This document shows, in pieces, positions 1 to 8,506 of a DNA stretch of 64,000 bases. Origin of the DNA: Brucella haematophila (GTDB lineage Bacteria > Pseudomonadota > Alphaproteobacteria > Rhizobiales > Rhizobiaceae). The notes below the pieces were generated by a model. That model searched no databases. It worked only from the letters and a program-made list of their open reading frames with translations, and was not told the DNA's origin. Made by a program: the position numbers and the translations under genes. The first letter of the stretch is position 1. The number at the start of each line of letters is the position of its first letter. Where the stretch lies: contig NZ_VCPE01000010.1 in assembly GCF_005938105.1 (NCBI RefSeq), positions 164,600 to 228,599 on the forward strand, written 5' to 3'.

Positions 1-1
1 G

Positions 2-97
2 CTGAACCCGAAGCCTTTCCTGAACATCCTGAACCATATCGGCCTGCCATCCCGTATCAAGGATGAAAACGGCGACCGCGCGCTGGACTTCGCGTGA
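2..97 (+). CDS. C-terminal end of an unidentified protein (5' end outside window)
   Basis: An open frame enters from the left edge and gives 31 residues before TGA. The tail ends in the residues GDRALDFA. It is followed within 40 bases by a strong hairpin terminator, which supports this being a real gene end. I do not recognise the family from so short a piece. Confidence 0.5.
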   Translation: MNPKPFLNILNHIGLPSRIKDENGDRALDFA

Positions 98-132
98 GGT
101 TATACTCTTACCGTCGGTGAGATGTAGTTTTG

Positions 133-167
133 AAAAAGGGCATCCAGCGATGGATGCCCTTTTTTAT
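133..167. terminator. Rho-independent terminator, probably bidirectional
   Basis: An 8-bp perfect stem (GGGCATCC / GGATGCCC) with a 6-base loop is followed by six T on the plus strand and preceded by five A. It can therefore end the upstream plus-strand gene and also the minus-strand beta-helix gene that stops at 175. Confidence 0.85.
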
Positions 168-174
168 AAGTCGG

Positions 175-1431
175 TCAGATTGTCTCGAAGCCGCCGCTTG
201 CTGCGGTAAAGCCGCCCGCGATGCGCAAGGTTTCGATGGCTCCATGCTGCTCGATCGGGGTGACGCCCTTGCCATTCGTGCGAACTCCGCCTGCAATATC
301 GATCTCGCGCGCCGATCCGCCCGGCTTGATGCTGAGGCCAATGGCGGAAAGCTCCACCACGACGCCTTTCACCAGCGAAGGGCCGGTTCCGCCGAAAGTT
401 TCGATGCCGCGGCGAACCGTCAGTTTGCCGATAGGGCGGCTGATCTGAATTCCAACTGCACCGTCGGCATGGGTAACGACGCGGTCGAATTCTGCCAGAT
501 CGACAGTGCCGGTATAGACGTTGAAGCCGCGCGCACCCTGACCGAATGTTTCAATGGGTGCGTGGACCGTCAATTCGTTGATCGTGCCAAAATTGACAAA
601 GCCGATGCCGCTTGGTCCGTAGGACGTGATCTTCGCGTCGGCGGTCCAGCGATCCACGGCTCCCCAATTGTCGAGCACCATATCGTTGACGCCATATGTG
701 ACGACCGGGCCGCGATTGTGAACCGCATCGACATAGGCGCCGTAGACGGTGAACACGCCGCCGGTAATCTGATCCGGCGTTCCGGCCTTGATGCCGCCGT
801 CGCTATAAACGGCGTCGGTTTCGAGGTTGCGCACCGCCAGCCGCCCAGCCTTATCGCCGCCGCCGCTGACGAAAATTCCGCTGCCGCGCACCGGCGCACC
901 GTCGCGCCCGGCTGAAAGGCCAAGCAGATTGGCGCTGATAGTGACGCTTTCGTCGTCATGCATGTTCCACAGGGTGAAAGCGCCTTGCAGCACATAGACG
1001 CCGTAGCCCTTTGGACGGTCCGTTTCCCCGCGCGCATCAGCGGCGATAATGTCCAGCCCATCCACGTCCACATGCCCGGCGCGCAGCCTGTCGCGAAACA
1101 GAATCTGTACTCGCCCGATTGTCGTGACGCCCGCCAGTTCGGCGCGTCCGATCGTATCGACGGTGGTGTCATTGAAAATGGCGCGCTTTTCCGGCGATGT
1201 CTCCAGCCGGATATTGCTGATGCGATTGTTCGAAGAAAGCTCCACACCATCATTGTCAGCAAAACGGAGAAGCGCATCATTGCCGCTGCCTTGCAGGGTC
1301 TGGCCGGGCCTCAGTCTGATCACCGGCAGGTTGTCGATTGCACCGCTGATGACAATATGTCGGACAGTTTCGTTCCCTGTGGCCGCAACCAGTGCTTCGA
1401 CTGTTGAAATCGTCTTCTCGGAATTACTCAT
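175..1431 (-). CDS. Hypothetical protein, right-handed beta-helix-like
   Basis: This is a 418-residue protein of unknown function. Its sequence is a succession of short beta-strand-forming stretches broken by Gly, Asn and Asp turns (for example ISNIRLET, VTISANLLGL, GSGIFVSGGG, GIGFVNFG). That is the look of a parallel beta-helix or pectate-lyase-like solenoid. No clear Sec signal peptide is visible at the N-terminus (MSNSEKTIST), so its location is uncertain. The ATG at 1431 has a purine-rich AGAG stretch upstream. The gene is monocistronic, with a terminator directly after the stop. No catalytic motif of a named polysaccharide lyase could be identified, so only the fold class is suggested. 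Confidence 0.65.
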   Translation of the reverse strand: MSNSEKTISTVEALVAATGNETVRHIVISGAIDNLPVIRLRPGQTLQGSGNDALLRFADNDGVELSSNNRISNIRLETSPEKRAIFNDTTVDTIGRAELAGVTTIGRVQILFRDRLRAGHVDVDGLDIIAADARGETDRPKGYGVYVLQGAFTLWNMHDDESVTISANLLGLSAGRDGAPVRGSGIFVSGGGDKAGRLAVRNLETDAVYSDGGIKAGTPDQITGGVFTVYGAYVDAVHNRGPVVTYGVNDMVLDNWGAVDRWTADAKITSYGPSGIGFVNFGTINELTVHAPIETFGQGARGFNVYTGTVDLAEFDRVVTHADGAVGIQISRPIGKLTVRRGIETFGGTGPSLVKGVVVELSAIGLSIKPGGSAREIDIAGGVRTNGKGVTPIEQHGAIETLRIAGGFTAASGGFETI

Positions 1432-1671
1432 GGCTTAACTCTCTCAAACGGTTACGCTTGCTCCAAACTAACACAATGAGTTGGCAGCAAATAGTAACGG
1501 TAGGGATGGCCGCAGTAACATTCCCGTTTGTCGCCAGAATTGCTTCATTTTCTGGTGCTGTGGCGCGTATTCGCAAATGTAATTGTGGTGGGTGCTGTTC
1601 AAGAGCCGCGGTTTGAGAGAATTCGAGAAATATCTACTTCCGCGAAGATTTCCTTCTGCTGGTGTCGGGGT

Positions 1672-2700
1672 TCAATCGCCCCGGGGCCAGGTGTCAGACA
1701 GCCGATACCCGCCCGGAAACGGATCGCTTGGATCAAGCATCAGCTGCGAGGTGCCCGTGACCCATCCACGCCCGGAAATGATCGGGCTGATGGCGGGCTT
1801 GCCGCCAAGTTCGGTCAGCCTGTCCAGCCGGCAGTGAAACTCGGTGCCAAGCACAGATTTGCCAATGAAGCGCTCACCCACTTTCATCTGGCCCTTGGCG
1901 TGCAGCACGGCCATGCGGGCCGAGCAGCCGGTGCCCGTCGGGGAACGGTCGAGCTTGGCCGGACGGATCGCCACCGTGTTGACGCCCGTCAGAACATCGC
2001 CGTCGCGCGTCACTGGCTCGGTGATCTGGCAAAAGGAAATGTGGTTCCAGTCCTTTTCCGGGTGGCGGAAACCAAGCTGCTCATTGGCGGCCTTGGTGAT
2101 CTTCACGCCAATCTCGGCCAGTTCACGCGCCTGACCCGGCTCGATCTTCATGCCGATCTGCGCGGCCTCGATAATGACGAAACTGTCGCCGCCATAGGCC
2201 GTATCGACGGTGACGGTGCCAAGTCCTTCGACTTCAAGCGCGGCATCCAGCCGGTCGGCGAAAGACGGCACGTTGCGTACGCTGATGCGCTCGGCCCTGC
2301 CGTTGCGGCATTCAGCTTCCACCTCAATGAGGCCGCCGGGCGCTTCCAGCACCATGCGCGTCACCGGCTCCTGCATCGGGATGATGCCGCTATCGAGCAG
2401 CACAGTTGCAACGCAGATCGAGTTCGAACCCGACATTGGCGGCGTATCGGCTGGCTCCATGATGATGAAACCCATCTGCGCGCGCGGATCTTTTGGCGGC
2501 ACCAGCAGATTGATGTGACGGAACACGCCGCCGCGCGGCTCGTTCAGCACGAAGTTGCGCAAGGTCTCGTCGCTGGCAATGAAGCGCGACTGCTCCCACA
2601 CTGTGTCACCCGGAGGCGGCGCGACACCGCCGACGATGACATCGCCGACTTCGCCTTCCGCGTGACAGCCGACAATATGGATGACCTTGGTGCTGCGCAT
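1672..2700 (-). CDS. Proline racemase superfamily protein (hydroxyproline epimerase/dehydratase-like) with altered active-site residues
   Basis: This 342-residue enzyme belongs to the proline racemase / 4-hydroxyproline 2-epimerase / trans-3-hydroxyproline dehydratase superfamily. The N-terminal [15 protein letters not shown] segment, the MSGSN motif near residue 89, DTAYGGDSF near 166 and [14 protein letters not shown] near 251 mark the two-domain fold. Classical racemases and epimerases use two cysteines (MCGH and SPCGTG). Here they are Ser90 and Thr255, although Cys259 lies close by. The substrate is therefore uncertain, and a dehydratase or an atypical hydroxyproline epimerase are both possible. 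The start at 2700 is chosen over an upstream in-frame codon because GAGG lies about 7 bases before it and because the family begins at this point. It stands alone, without hydroxyproline catabolic neighbours. Confidence 0.85.
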   Translation of the reverse strand: MRSTKVIHIVGCHAEGEVGDVIVGGVAPPPGDTVWEQSRFIASDETLRNFVLNEPRGGVFRHINLLVPPKDPRAQMGFIIMEPADTPPMSGSNSICVATVLLDSGIIPMQEPVTRMVLEAPGGLIEVEAECRNGRAERISVRNVPSFADRLDAALEVEGLGTVTVDTAYGGDSFVIIEAAQIGMKIEPGQARELAEIGVKITKAANEQLGFRHPEKDWNHISFCQITEPVTRDGDVLTGVNTVAIRPAKLDRSPTGTGCSARMAVLHAKGQMKVGERFIGKSVLGTEFHCRLDRLTELGGKPAISPIISGRGWVTGTSQLMLDPSDPFPGGYRLSDTWPRGD

Positions 2701-3242
2701 GGGAACCTCGCAAAATACAACAAGTATATTTGTAGCCGGGTGTGGCGCCGGGTCAATCAATAATCGGGTGGTGAATGGCTCTTTCACGGCAGCAGTGAAA
2801 ACTGGTTTCCCGGCGTGTCGGCATGTTAGAATTTACGTCTCAAGATGTGTTGCTCTTTTAAGCAAGTCTGATATCCATGTGCTGCTAAATTGTGCATATC
2901 GATGCGCGGTGGGCGCCTTTGTCTTCAACAGTAAGGCTGCTCGCAGAGCCTGAATCGAAAAGCGGCATGTGTGTGCGAAAATGGTGATTTTCGAGTACCG
3001 GAGCGGAGCGTACTTAAAGGTACGTGAGCACCGGAACGCAGAAAATTGCCATTTGCAGCCACACAGGACGACTTTTGGAACAGGCTCTTAGCCGACATTG
3101 GGACGGTCGATGACCGGTAACGCGACGCCACTCTCCTCAGATTGACCCGGTCTCTGAGTCTTTGATGTCTCGGCGCGTGGTTTTCAGGTTTTGAATTTTC
3201 CGGCGGGGTGACGACTCTCTGGATGATTCTGGGGAGTGGAAT
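2701..3242. other. 542-bp intergenic region, no supported gene
   Basis: The spacer separates the divergent racemase-like gene and the MATE gene. Short frames here lack ribosome sites and recognisable content. About 85 bases in the middle are a dispersed palindromic repeat, listed separately. The remainder presumably holds the two divergent promoters, which I could not place. Confidence 0.6.
2975..3060 (+). repeat. Bru-RS-like palindromic intergenic repeat, copy 1
   Basis: The core CCGGAGCGGAGCGTAC, a short spacer and GTACGTGAGCACCGG form an imperfect palindrome. It is flanked by GAAAATGGTGATTTTCGAG on one side and CGCAGAAAATTGCCATTTGCA on the other. The same arrangement recurs, inverted, near 18.5 kb and 42.35 kb. 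Size, palindromy and intergenic position match the Bru-RS elements described in Brucella. Confidence 0.75.
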
Positions 3243-4655
3243 GTGAGCAGTACAACCAATGTGGGCTTTCATGAGCCCCACCAGAACAGCGTGCAACGTT
3301 TGCGCAGAGAACTTTCCGCAGCGCTGAAACTTGGCTGGCCGCTGATCCTGACCAATGTTTCGCAAGCCGCATTGACGGCAACCGACATTATCTTCATCGG
3401 ACGACTGGGCAAGGATACGCTGGCCTCGGCGCTTCTGGCCACGAGCTTCTACCACACGCTGGTCATCTTCTCGATGGGACTTGTTTCGGCTGTCATGCCG
3501 ATGATCGCCATCGCGCTCGGCAAGAACCGCCATTCGGTGCGCGATGTGCGCCGCACGGTCCGTCAGGGCTTCTGGACGGCGATCATCATCTCGATCCCGA
3601 TCTGGGTCGTGCTGTGGCATTGCGAGGAGATATTCCTGTTCCTCGGACAGCAGCCGGATATCGCCGCGCGCTCGACCGACTTCATGCACACGCTGCAATG
3701 GGCGCTGCTGCCCTATCTGTTCTACATCGTGTTGCGCTCGTTCTTCGCGGCGATGGAAAAGCCCATGTGGACATTGCTGATTGCAGGCGCAGCGATCGGC
3801 TTCAATGCGCTGGCCGGGTGGACGCTGATCTTCGGTCATTTCGGATTTCCGCGCATGGAACTGCATGGCGCTGGTATTGCGACCACGCTTTCCAGCACAA
3901 TGATGTTTCTCGGCATGGCGGCGATCACGCTGCGTCATCGCCGCTTCCGTCGCTATCACCTGTTCGGCCGTTTCTGGCGTCCCGACTGGCCGCGCCTGCG
4001 TGAGCTGTGGCGCATCGGTTTTCCGATGGCGCTGACTTTCGTGTTCGAAACCTCGATCTTCTATGCAGCTGTGGTCATGATGGGCCGGATCAGCGCGACC
4101 GCCATGGCGGCCCATGCGGTAGCGATCCAGATTGCATCGCTCAGCTTCATGGTGCCGCTCGGTTTCGGGCAGGTGGCGACCGTGCGCGTCGGACGCGCTT
4201 ATGGTGCGGGCAATCCCAGGGCGGTGGCTTATGCGGGCTGGAGCGCCTATGCGCTGGGCGTCGGCTTCATGATGATCATGGGTCTCCTGATGGTGCTGAT
4301 CCCGCGCCTGTTCATCGGCGTGTTTCTCGATCTGCACGATCCGGAAAATCTGGCCGTTATGGAGCTGGCCGTCAGCTTCCTTGCGCTGGCCGCTCTGTTC
4401 CAGACGGTCGATGGCGCGCAAGCGGTTGCTGCGGGCATGTTGCGCGGCATGCGTGACACCCGTGTTCCGATGTTTCTGGCGCTGCTTGGCTATTGGGGCG
4501 TGGGCCTGCCACTCGGTGCGCTGCTGGCTTTCAAGGTCGGTATGGGCGGGCAGGGCATCTGGCTCGGTCTTGCCGCTGGTCTCGGCATCGTTGCCGTGAT
4601 GATGACCTTGCGCTGGCGCAGGCATCTGGCCCATATTTCCAGAACGCTCGCATAA
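3243..4655 (+). CDS. norM: MATE family multidrug efflux transporter (NorM type)
   Basis: This 470-residue inner-membrane protein has about twelve hydrophobic segments arranged as two homologous halves. Its length is typical of MATE exporters that expel cationic drugs in exchange for Na+ or H+. Recognisable family stretches are TATDIIFIGRLG near residue 46, the AMEKPMW loop in the middle, and the second-half repeat that begins around RELWRIGFPMALTF. Translation appears to start at GTG 3243, with GGGGAG about 6 bases upstream and no nearby in-frame ATG. It has no operon partner. A dispersed repeat lies in its upstream region. The substrate cannot be deduced. Confidence 0.92.
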   Translation: MSSTTNVGFHEPHQNSVQRLRRELSAALKLGWPLILTNVSQAALTATDIIFIGRLGKDTLASALLATSFYHTLVIFSMGLVSAVMPMIAIALGKNRHSVRDVRRTVRQGFWTAIIISIPIWVVLWHCEEIFLFLGQQPDIAARSTDFMHTLQWALLPYLFYIVLRSFFAAMEKPMWTLLIAGAAIGFNALAGWTLIFGHFGFPRMELHGAGIATTLSSTMMFLGMAAITLRHRRFRRYHLFGRFWRPDWPRLRELWRIGFPMALTFVFETSIFYAAVVMMGRISATAMAAHAVAIQIASLSFMVPLGFGQVATVRVGRAYGAGNPRAVAYAGWSAYALGVGFMMIMGLLMVLIPRLFIGVFLDLHDPENLAVMELAVSFLALAALFQTVDGAQAVAAGMLRGMRDTRVPMFLALLGYWGVGLPLGALLAFKVGMGGQGIWLGLAAGLGIVAVMMTLRWRRHLAHISRTLA

Positions 4656-4662
4656 AACAAAA

Positions 4663-4692
4663 ATGCCGTACGGCCTGAAGGTCGTACGGCAT
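4663..4692 (-). terminator. Hairpin terminator for the minus-strand IalB-like gene
   Basis: A perfect 10-bp stem (ATGCCGTACG / CGTACGGCAT) is followed on the minus strand by TTTTGTTTT. It lies 50 bases past the stop of the minus-strand gene and 8 bases past the MATE stop, so it may also serve convergent transcription. Confidence 0.8.
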
Positions 4693-4741
4693 AGTTGCAT
4701 GCTGCGGATATCATACCGTATCCGCGATCTCGCTTCTGCGA

Positions 4742-5263
4742 TTACTTTGTCAGATTGCTGATACGATCAAGCGCGCTGCCGAAGCCCTTCAGGGAAATCT
4801 TAAAGGCAACCGGTTGGCTAGGGCTGAGCGCCGTTGCCGTCACGTTGATATTGGCGCCCGCCTTGATGGCTGCAACCTGCTTGGCATCGAAGCTGATCGG
4901 TGCGAGGCAACCCTGCGGAAGGCAGGTGGAAAATGCCAGGTTCGGGCCAGCCGCATCATCGACCTTGATGGTCGCACCCTTGGCCAGATCAAGACCGAAT
5001 GGCATCAGGATGACGCCGTCGACCTTTCCGCCGGCCACATTGCGCAGCTCGACGGTCAAGACGCGCTGGCCGGTCTGAGAGCTGTTCTGTTCCTGGCGGA
5101 TAGCACAGGCGGACGCGTCCTTCTGCGTCTGGCAGGAGACAGTCCAGTCCTGATAGGTTTCCTGCAAGGTGCTTGCGCCGCCCGGAAGGGGGGCTGCAAA
5201 AGCAGGCGTTGCCAGAAGTGCTGCCAGCGTGCAAGCAAGGCCGAGCGCGCGATGGTTTTTCAT
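4742..5263 (-). CDS. Invasion-associated locus B (IalB) family periplasmic protein
   Basis: This 173-residue secreted protein has a clear Sec signal peptide (hydrophobic core [12 protein letters not shown], cleavage after about residue 24, AFA|AP). The mature part has the IalB-family pattern: YQDWTVSCQ, a Cys pair in the first half (SCQ...ACAIRQE), and a second pair in [12 protein letters not shown]. IalB was named in Bartonella as an invasion-associated protein. Family members are widespread in Rhizobiales and their molecular role is unsettled. The gene is monocistronic with its own terminator. The 258 bases upstream contain no gene and presumably its promoter. Confidence 0.88.
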   Translation of the reverse strand: MKNHRALGLACTLAALLATPAFAAPLPGGASTLQETYQDWTVSCQTQKDASACAIRQEQNSSQTGQRVLTVELRNVAGGKVDGVILMPFGLDLAKGATIKVDDAAGPNLAFSTCLPQGCLAPISFDAKQVAAIKAGANINVTATALSPSQPVAFKISLKGFGSALDRISNLTK

Positions 5264-5521
5264 AAATATATTTCTCTCTAAAAAACAATCTTGTGAAGCC
5301 GGTTACCCAAAAGGGAGGGCTTTGAAAATTTATTGAGCACAATTCAGCTGTGCATTCAACTACATTCCCGTCAAATTATCTTGTTTCTGCGAATAATCGC
5401 AAAAGGTTATCGAAGTCTAATATAGTCTTCACTGCAACGTTTGCTTGAAAACAGCAGGGCGGCAGTTGTGACCGGCAGGTATCCGGCGCATTTTGGCCGG
5501 ATACCGTGCTGAAACGACAGT

Positions 5522-6343
5522 CTATCGCGTCAGTTTCATATGGCGGTTCACGTCCTTGTACAGCAGATAGCGGAACTTGCCCGGACCACCTGCATAGCAA
5601 GCCTGCGGGCAGAAAGCGCGCAGCCACATGAAATCACCGGCTTCCACTTCCACCCAATCCTGATTGAGCCGATAGACCGCCTTGCCTTCCAGCACATAGA
5701 GGCCGTGCTCCATGACATGGGTTTCGGCAAAGGGGATCACGCCGCCCGGTTCAAGGGTGACGATGGTGACATGCATGTCGTGGCGCAGATCGTTCGGATC
5801 GACAAAGCGCGTCGTCGCCCAAACGCCATTGGTGTCCGGCATGGGCGAGGGGGCGATGTCGTTTTCATTGAGGAATAGCGGCTCCGGCACATCGAGCCCG
5901 TCCACATATTCATAGGCCTTGCGGACCCAGTGGAAACGCGCGGTCTTGCTGGCGGTGTTGCGCAGGCTCCAGCCGCTCTTGGGCGGCAGATAGGCATAAC
6001 CGCCTTCGGTGAGCGTGTGGGTCTTGCCTGCGATGGTGACAGTCACTTCGCCTTCGACCACGAACAGAACGCCTTGCGCCGTGTCGTCAAGCTCGGCGCG
6101 GTCGCTGCCGCCGCCTGGCTGCACTTCCATGATATATTGCGAGAAAGTCTCGGCAAAACCGGACATCGGACGCGCAATCACCCACAGTCTGGTCTTTTCC
6201 CAGAAAGGCAGGAAGCTCGTCACGATATCGCTGAACGTGCCTTTCGGAATGACGGCATAGGCTTCCGTGAACATGGCGCGGTCGGTCAGAAGCTGCGTCT
6301 GGGGCGGCAATCCGCCGGTCGGTGCGAAATAGGTGCGGGTCAT
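5522..6343 (-). CDS. allE: (S)-ureidoglycine aminohydrolase, bicupin
   Basis: This 273-residue two-cupin protein is of the YlbA/AllE (UGHY) type. The enzyme releases ammonia from (S)-ureidoglycine to give (S)-ureidoglycolate. The first cupin covers roughly residues 45-130 (VQPGGGSDRAELD...VVEGEVTVTIAG), and the second covers 165-260 (VTLEPGGVIPFAETHVMEHGLYVLEGKAVYRLN) with metal-ligand-like His and Glu residues. The start at 6343 is chosen because AGGAACAGGAAA lies immediately upstream and the family begins MTRTYFAP. The longer frame would run back into the preceding gene. It follows the PuuE-UraD gene by 14 bases in the same direction, so the two form an operon for successive ureide steps. 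Confidence 0.9.
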   Translation of the reverse strand: MTRTYFAPTGGLPPQTQLLTDRAMFTEAYAVIPKGTFSDIVTSFLPFWEKTRLWVIARPMSGFAETFSQYIMEVQPGGGSDRAELDDTAQGVLFVVEGEVTVTIAGKTHTLTEGGYAYLPPKSGWSLRNTASKTARFHWVRKAYEYVDGLDVPEPLFLNENDIAPSPMPDTNGVWATTRFVDPNDLRHDMHVTIVTLEPGGVIPFAETHVMEHGLYVLEGKAVYRLNQDWVEVEAGDFMWLRAFCPQACYAGGPGKFRYLLYKDVNRHMKLTR

Positions 6344-6357
6344 TTTCCTGTTCCTGA

Positions 6358-7785
6358 TCAGTAAAGTGTCTCTGGAAGGATGTCCTTCAGTCGCAAAAGC
6401 GCGATGCGCTCGACTTGCGCGCAAGCGGTAGCGAATTCGGTCTCGCGGTCATTGGCGACGCGGCGCTGGAACGTGTCGAGGATTTCCTTTTTGTTGCGCC
6501 CCTTCACGGCGATGATGAAGGGAAAGCCGAATTTCTGCGTATAGGCATCGTTCAGTTGGGTGAATGTCTGCTTTTCCGCATCGGTCAGTGCGTCCAGACC
6601 GGCACCGGCCTGTTCGGCGGTGGATTCGGCGGTCAGGCGTTTGGCCTGCGCCAGCTTGCCGGCGAGATCCGGGTGGGCATTCAAAACGCCAAGCCGTTCT
6701 TCCGGCGAGGCAGTACGGAAGATTTTCGTCATCGCGCCGGCAAGACCGGAGGCCGTGTCCTCGGCGGCGGCGAAGCCTGCATCATAGGCGCGCTCGGCGA
6801 TCCACGGCGAATGCTCGAAAATGCTGCCATAGCGGGCCACGAAATCGGCCTTGCTGGCCTTCGATGGCACCACATCAGCCACTTTCGGCTTGTGATGTTC
6901 GTGCCAGTGATTGGCAATGTCGATGCGCTTGGCGACCCAGACCTTGTCATGGCTCTGGACATAATCGAGGAAACGTTCAAGTGCTGCCGCGCGACCCGGA
7001 CGTCCGACCAGACGGCAGTGCAGGCCGATGGACAGCATTTTTGGCGCGCCTTCCGCGCCTTCGCGGTAAAGCACGTCGAAGGCGTCTTTCAGATAGGTGT
7101 AGAACTGGTCGCCGGAATTGAAACCTTGCGGGGTTGCAAAACGCATATCGTTGGCGTCAAGCGTGTAGGGCACGATCAAATGCGGACCTTTGGGTCCCTT
7201 GACCCAATAGGGCAGCTCATCGGCATAGGAATCGGCGGAATAGACAAAGCCGCCTTCTTCCATCACCAGCTTCAGCGTGTTGTCGGACGGCTTGCCCTGA
7301 TAAATGCCCAGCGGGCGCGAGCCGGTGACTTCGGTGTGCAGGCGCACGGCTTCGCGAATATGCTCGCGTTCCACCTCTTCCGGCACGTCCTTATATTCCC
7401 ACCAGCGCAGGCCGTGGCTGGCGATTTCCCAATCGGCTTCCTTCATCGCGGCGACGGCTTCGGGATTGCGCGCCATGGCCAGCGTCACGCCATAGACGGT
7501 GACGGGCATGTTGCGTCGCGTGAAGGCGCGCCAGAGACGCCAGAAGCCGGAACGCGCACCATATTCGTAGATGGATTCCATGTTGAGGTTGCGCTGGCCG
7601 TTCCAGGCCTGCCCGCCGACAATTTCAGACAACAGGCATTCGGACGCGGCATCGCCGTCGAGAATGCAGTTCTCGGCGCCTTCTTCGTAATTGACCACGA
7701 ACTGGACGGCTATATTGGCCCCGCCGGGCCAGCGCGGATCAGGTGTGTTCCGGCCATAGCCGATCAGATTGCGTGGGTAACTCAT
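6358..7785 (-). CDS. puuE: Bifunctional PuuE allantoinase / UraD OHCU decarboxylase fusion
   Basis: This 475-residue fusion joins two urate-pathway enzymes. Residues 1 to about 300 are a PuuE-type polysaccharide-deacetylase-fold allantoinase (VNYEEGAE near 31, EIASHGLRWWEY near 120, GIYQGKPSDNT near 160, SIGLHCRLVGRPGR near 252). This class needs no metal and converts allantoin to allantoate. Residues about 310-475 are a UraD domain with HPDLAGKLA at 371, AEQAGAGLD near 390 and KFGFPFIIAVKGR near 418. UraD decarboxylates OHCU to S-allantoin, so the fusion covers two consecutive reactions. ATG 7785 has AAGGGG upstream, and the 21 extra codons of the longer frame lack support. It leads the operon with the ureidoglycine aminohydrolase. 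Confidence 0.92.
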   Translation of the reverse strand: MSYPRNLIGYGRNTPDPRWPGGANIAVQFVVNYEEGAENCILDGDAASECLLSEIVGGQAWNGQRNLNMESIYEYGARSGFWRLWRAFTRRNMPVTVYGVTLAMARNPEAVAAMKEADWEIASHGLRWWEYKDVPEEVEREHIREAVRLHTEVTGSRPLGIYQGKPSDNTLKLVMEEGGFVYSADSYADELPYWVKGPKGPHLIVPYTLDANDMRFATPQGFNSGDQFYTYLKDAFDVLYREGAEGAPKMLSIGLHCRLVGRPGRAAALERFLDYVQSHDKVWVAKRIDIANHWHEHHKPKVADVVPSKASKADFVARYGSIFEHSPWIAERAYDAGFAAAEDTASGLAGAMTKIFRTASPEERLGVLNAHPDLAGKLAQAKRLTAESTAEQAGAGLDALTDAEKQTFTQLNDAYTQKFGFPFIIAVKGRNKKEILDTFQRRVANDRETEFATACAQVERIALLRLKDILPETLY

Positions 7786-8123
7786 GCCATATCCCCTTGA
7801 TGTCAGCGCCAGCGCATTCCGAAAACCGTTTAACGGCATGCGGATCACGCTTTGGTTTTGCCCATGATAATAAAGATTTGCGGTGTGAATTCCCCTTCAA
7901 AATTTTGAAAGACATCCAATGAGAAAGCTCTTTCTTAATGCCGAATAAGGCGGAATACTTCACGATGGGAACAAAAGCGGGAACGCCGCCGGTCTGCCAT
8001 ATAAATGTGTTTTGATAGCAAAAACGATACTGGCAAACCGAGTGAAATCAGCGACTTGCAGCGGATCCGTTTCATGGACAAGGTTCATGGGCCGGAGAAT
8101 CGCGCAAGGGGTCAGGAGTGCAA
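7786..8123. other. Divergent promoter region between the PuuE operon and uraH
   Basis: This 338-bp stretch has no supported gene. It separates the minus-strand allantoinase operon from the plus-strand uraH-xdhABC operon and must hold both promoters. I see no convincing operator or riboswitch in it. Confidence 0.6.
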
Positions 8124-8501
8124 ATGGGTCAGGGACATCACGGCGACGAGGGCAAGACGGGTCGGTTGACGACCCATGTGCTCGATACGGTCAGCGGCAA
8201 ACCGGCTGCTGGATTGCGTATCGAACTGCGCCGGATCGAGAATCACACGCCGCACAGCATCAAGGAAATCCGCACCAATCAGGACGGGCGCAGCGGCGAG
8301 CCGCTACTTGCCAATGGCGACCTGCAACGTGGTTCCTATGAACTCCTGTTTCATGTCGGCGAATATTTCGGCAAAGACGAAGACGGCGTGCCGTTTCTCG
8401 ATGTGGTGCCGTTGCGCTTTGGTGTTTCTGATGAAAAGGCGCATTATCATGTGCCGCTTCTGGTTTCGCCTTTTTCCTATTCGACCTATCGCGGGAGCTG
8501 A
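8124..8501 (+). CDS. uraH: 5-hydroxyisourate hydrolase (transthyretin-like)
   Basis: This 125-residue enzyme hydrolyses 5-hydroxyisourate to OHCU, the step after urate hydroxylation. It has the N-terminal THVLDTVSGKPA motif, a central ELLFHVGEYF segment, and the diagnostic C-terminal tetrapeptide YRGS. It lacks the obvious periplasmic signal seen in some homologues, so it is probably cytoplasmic. ATG 8124 is preferred over GTG 8118 because AGGAG at 8114-8118 is correctly spaced for the ATG and overlaps the GTG. xdhA starts 5 bases after its stop, showing an operon. Confidence 0.93.
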   Translation: MGQGHHGDEGKTGRLTTHVLDTVSGKPAAGLRIELRRIENHTPHSIKEIRTNQDGRSGEPLLANGDLQRGSYELLFHVGEYFGKDEDGVPFLDVVPLRFGVSDEKAHYHVPLLVSPFSYSTYRGS

Positions 8502-8506
8502 GCAGG

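Noticed and set aside
2681-2953. 90-residue plus-strand frame in the racemase/MATE spacer
   Set aside because: It starts inside the divergent gene, has no ribosome site and no recognisable content.
2925-4700. 591-codon minus-strand frame opposite the MATE gene
   Set aside because: It is extremely rich in His, Arg and Gln, without domains, and overlaps a clear transporter gene.
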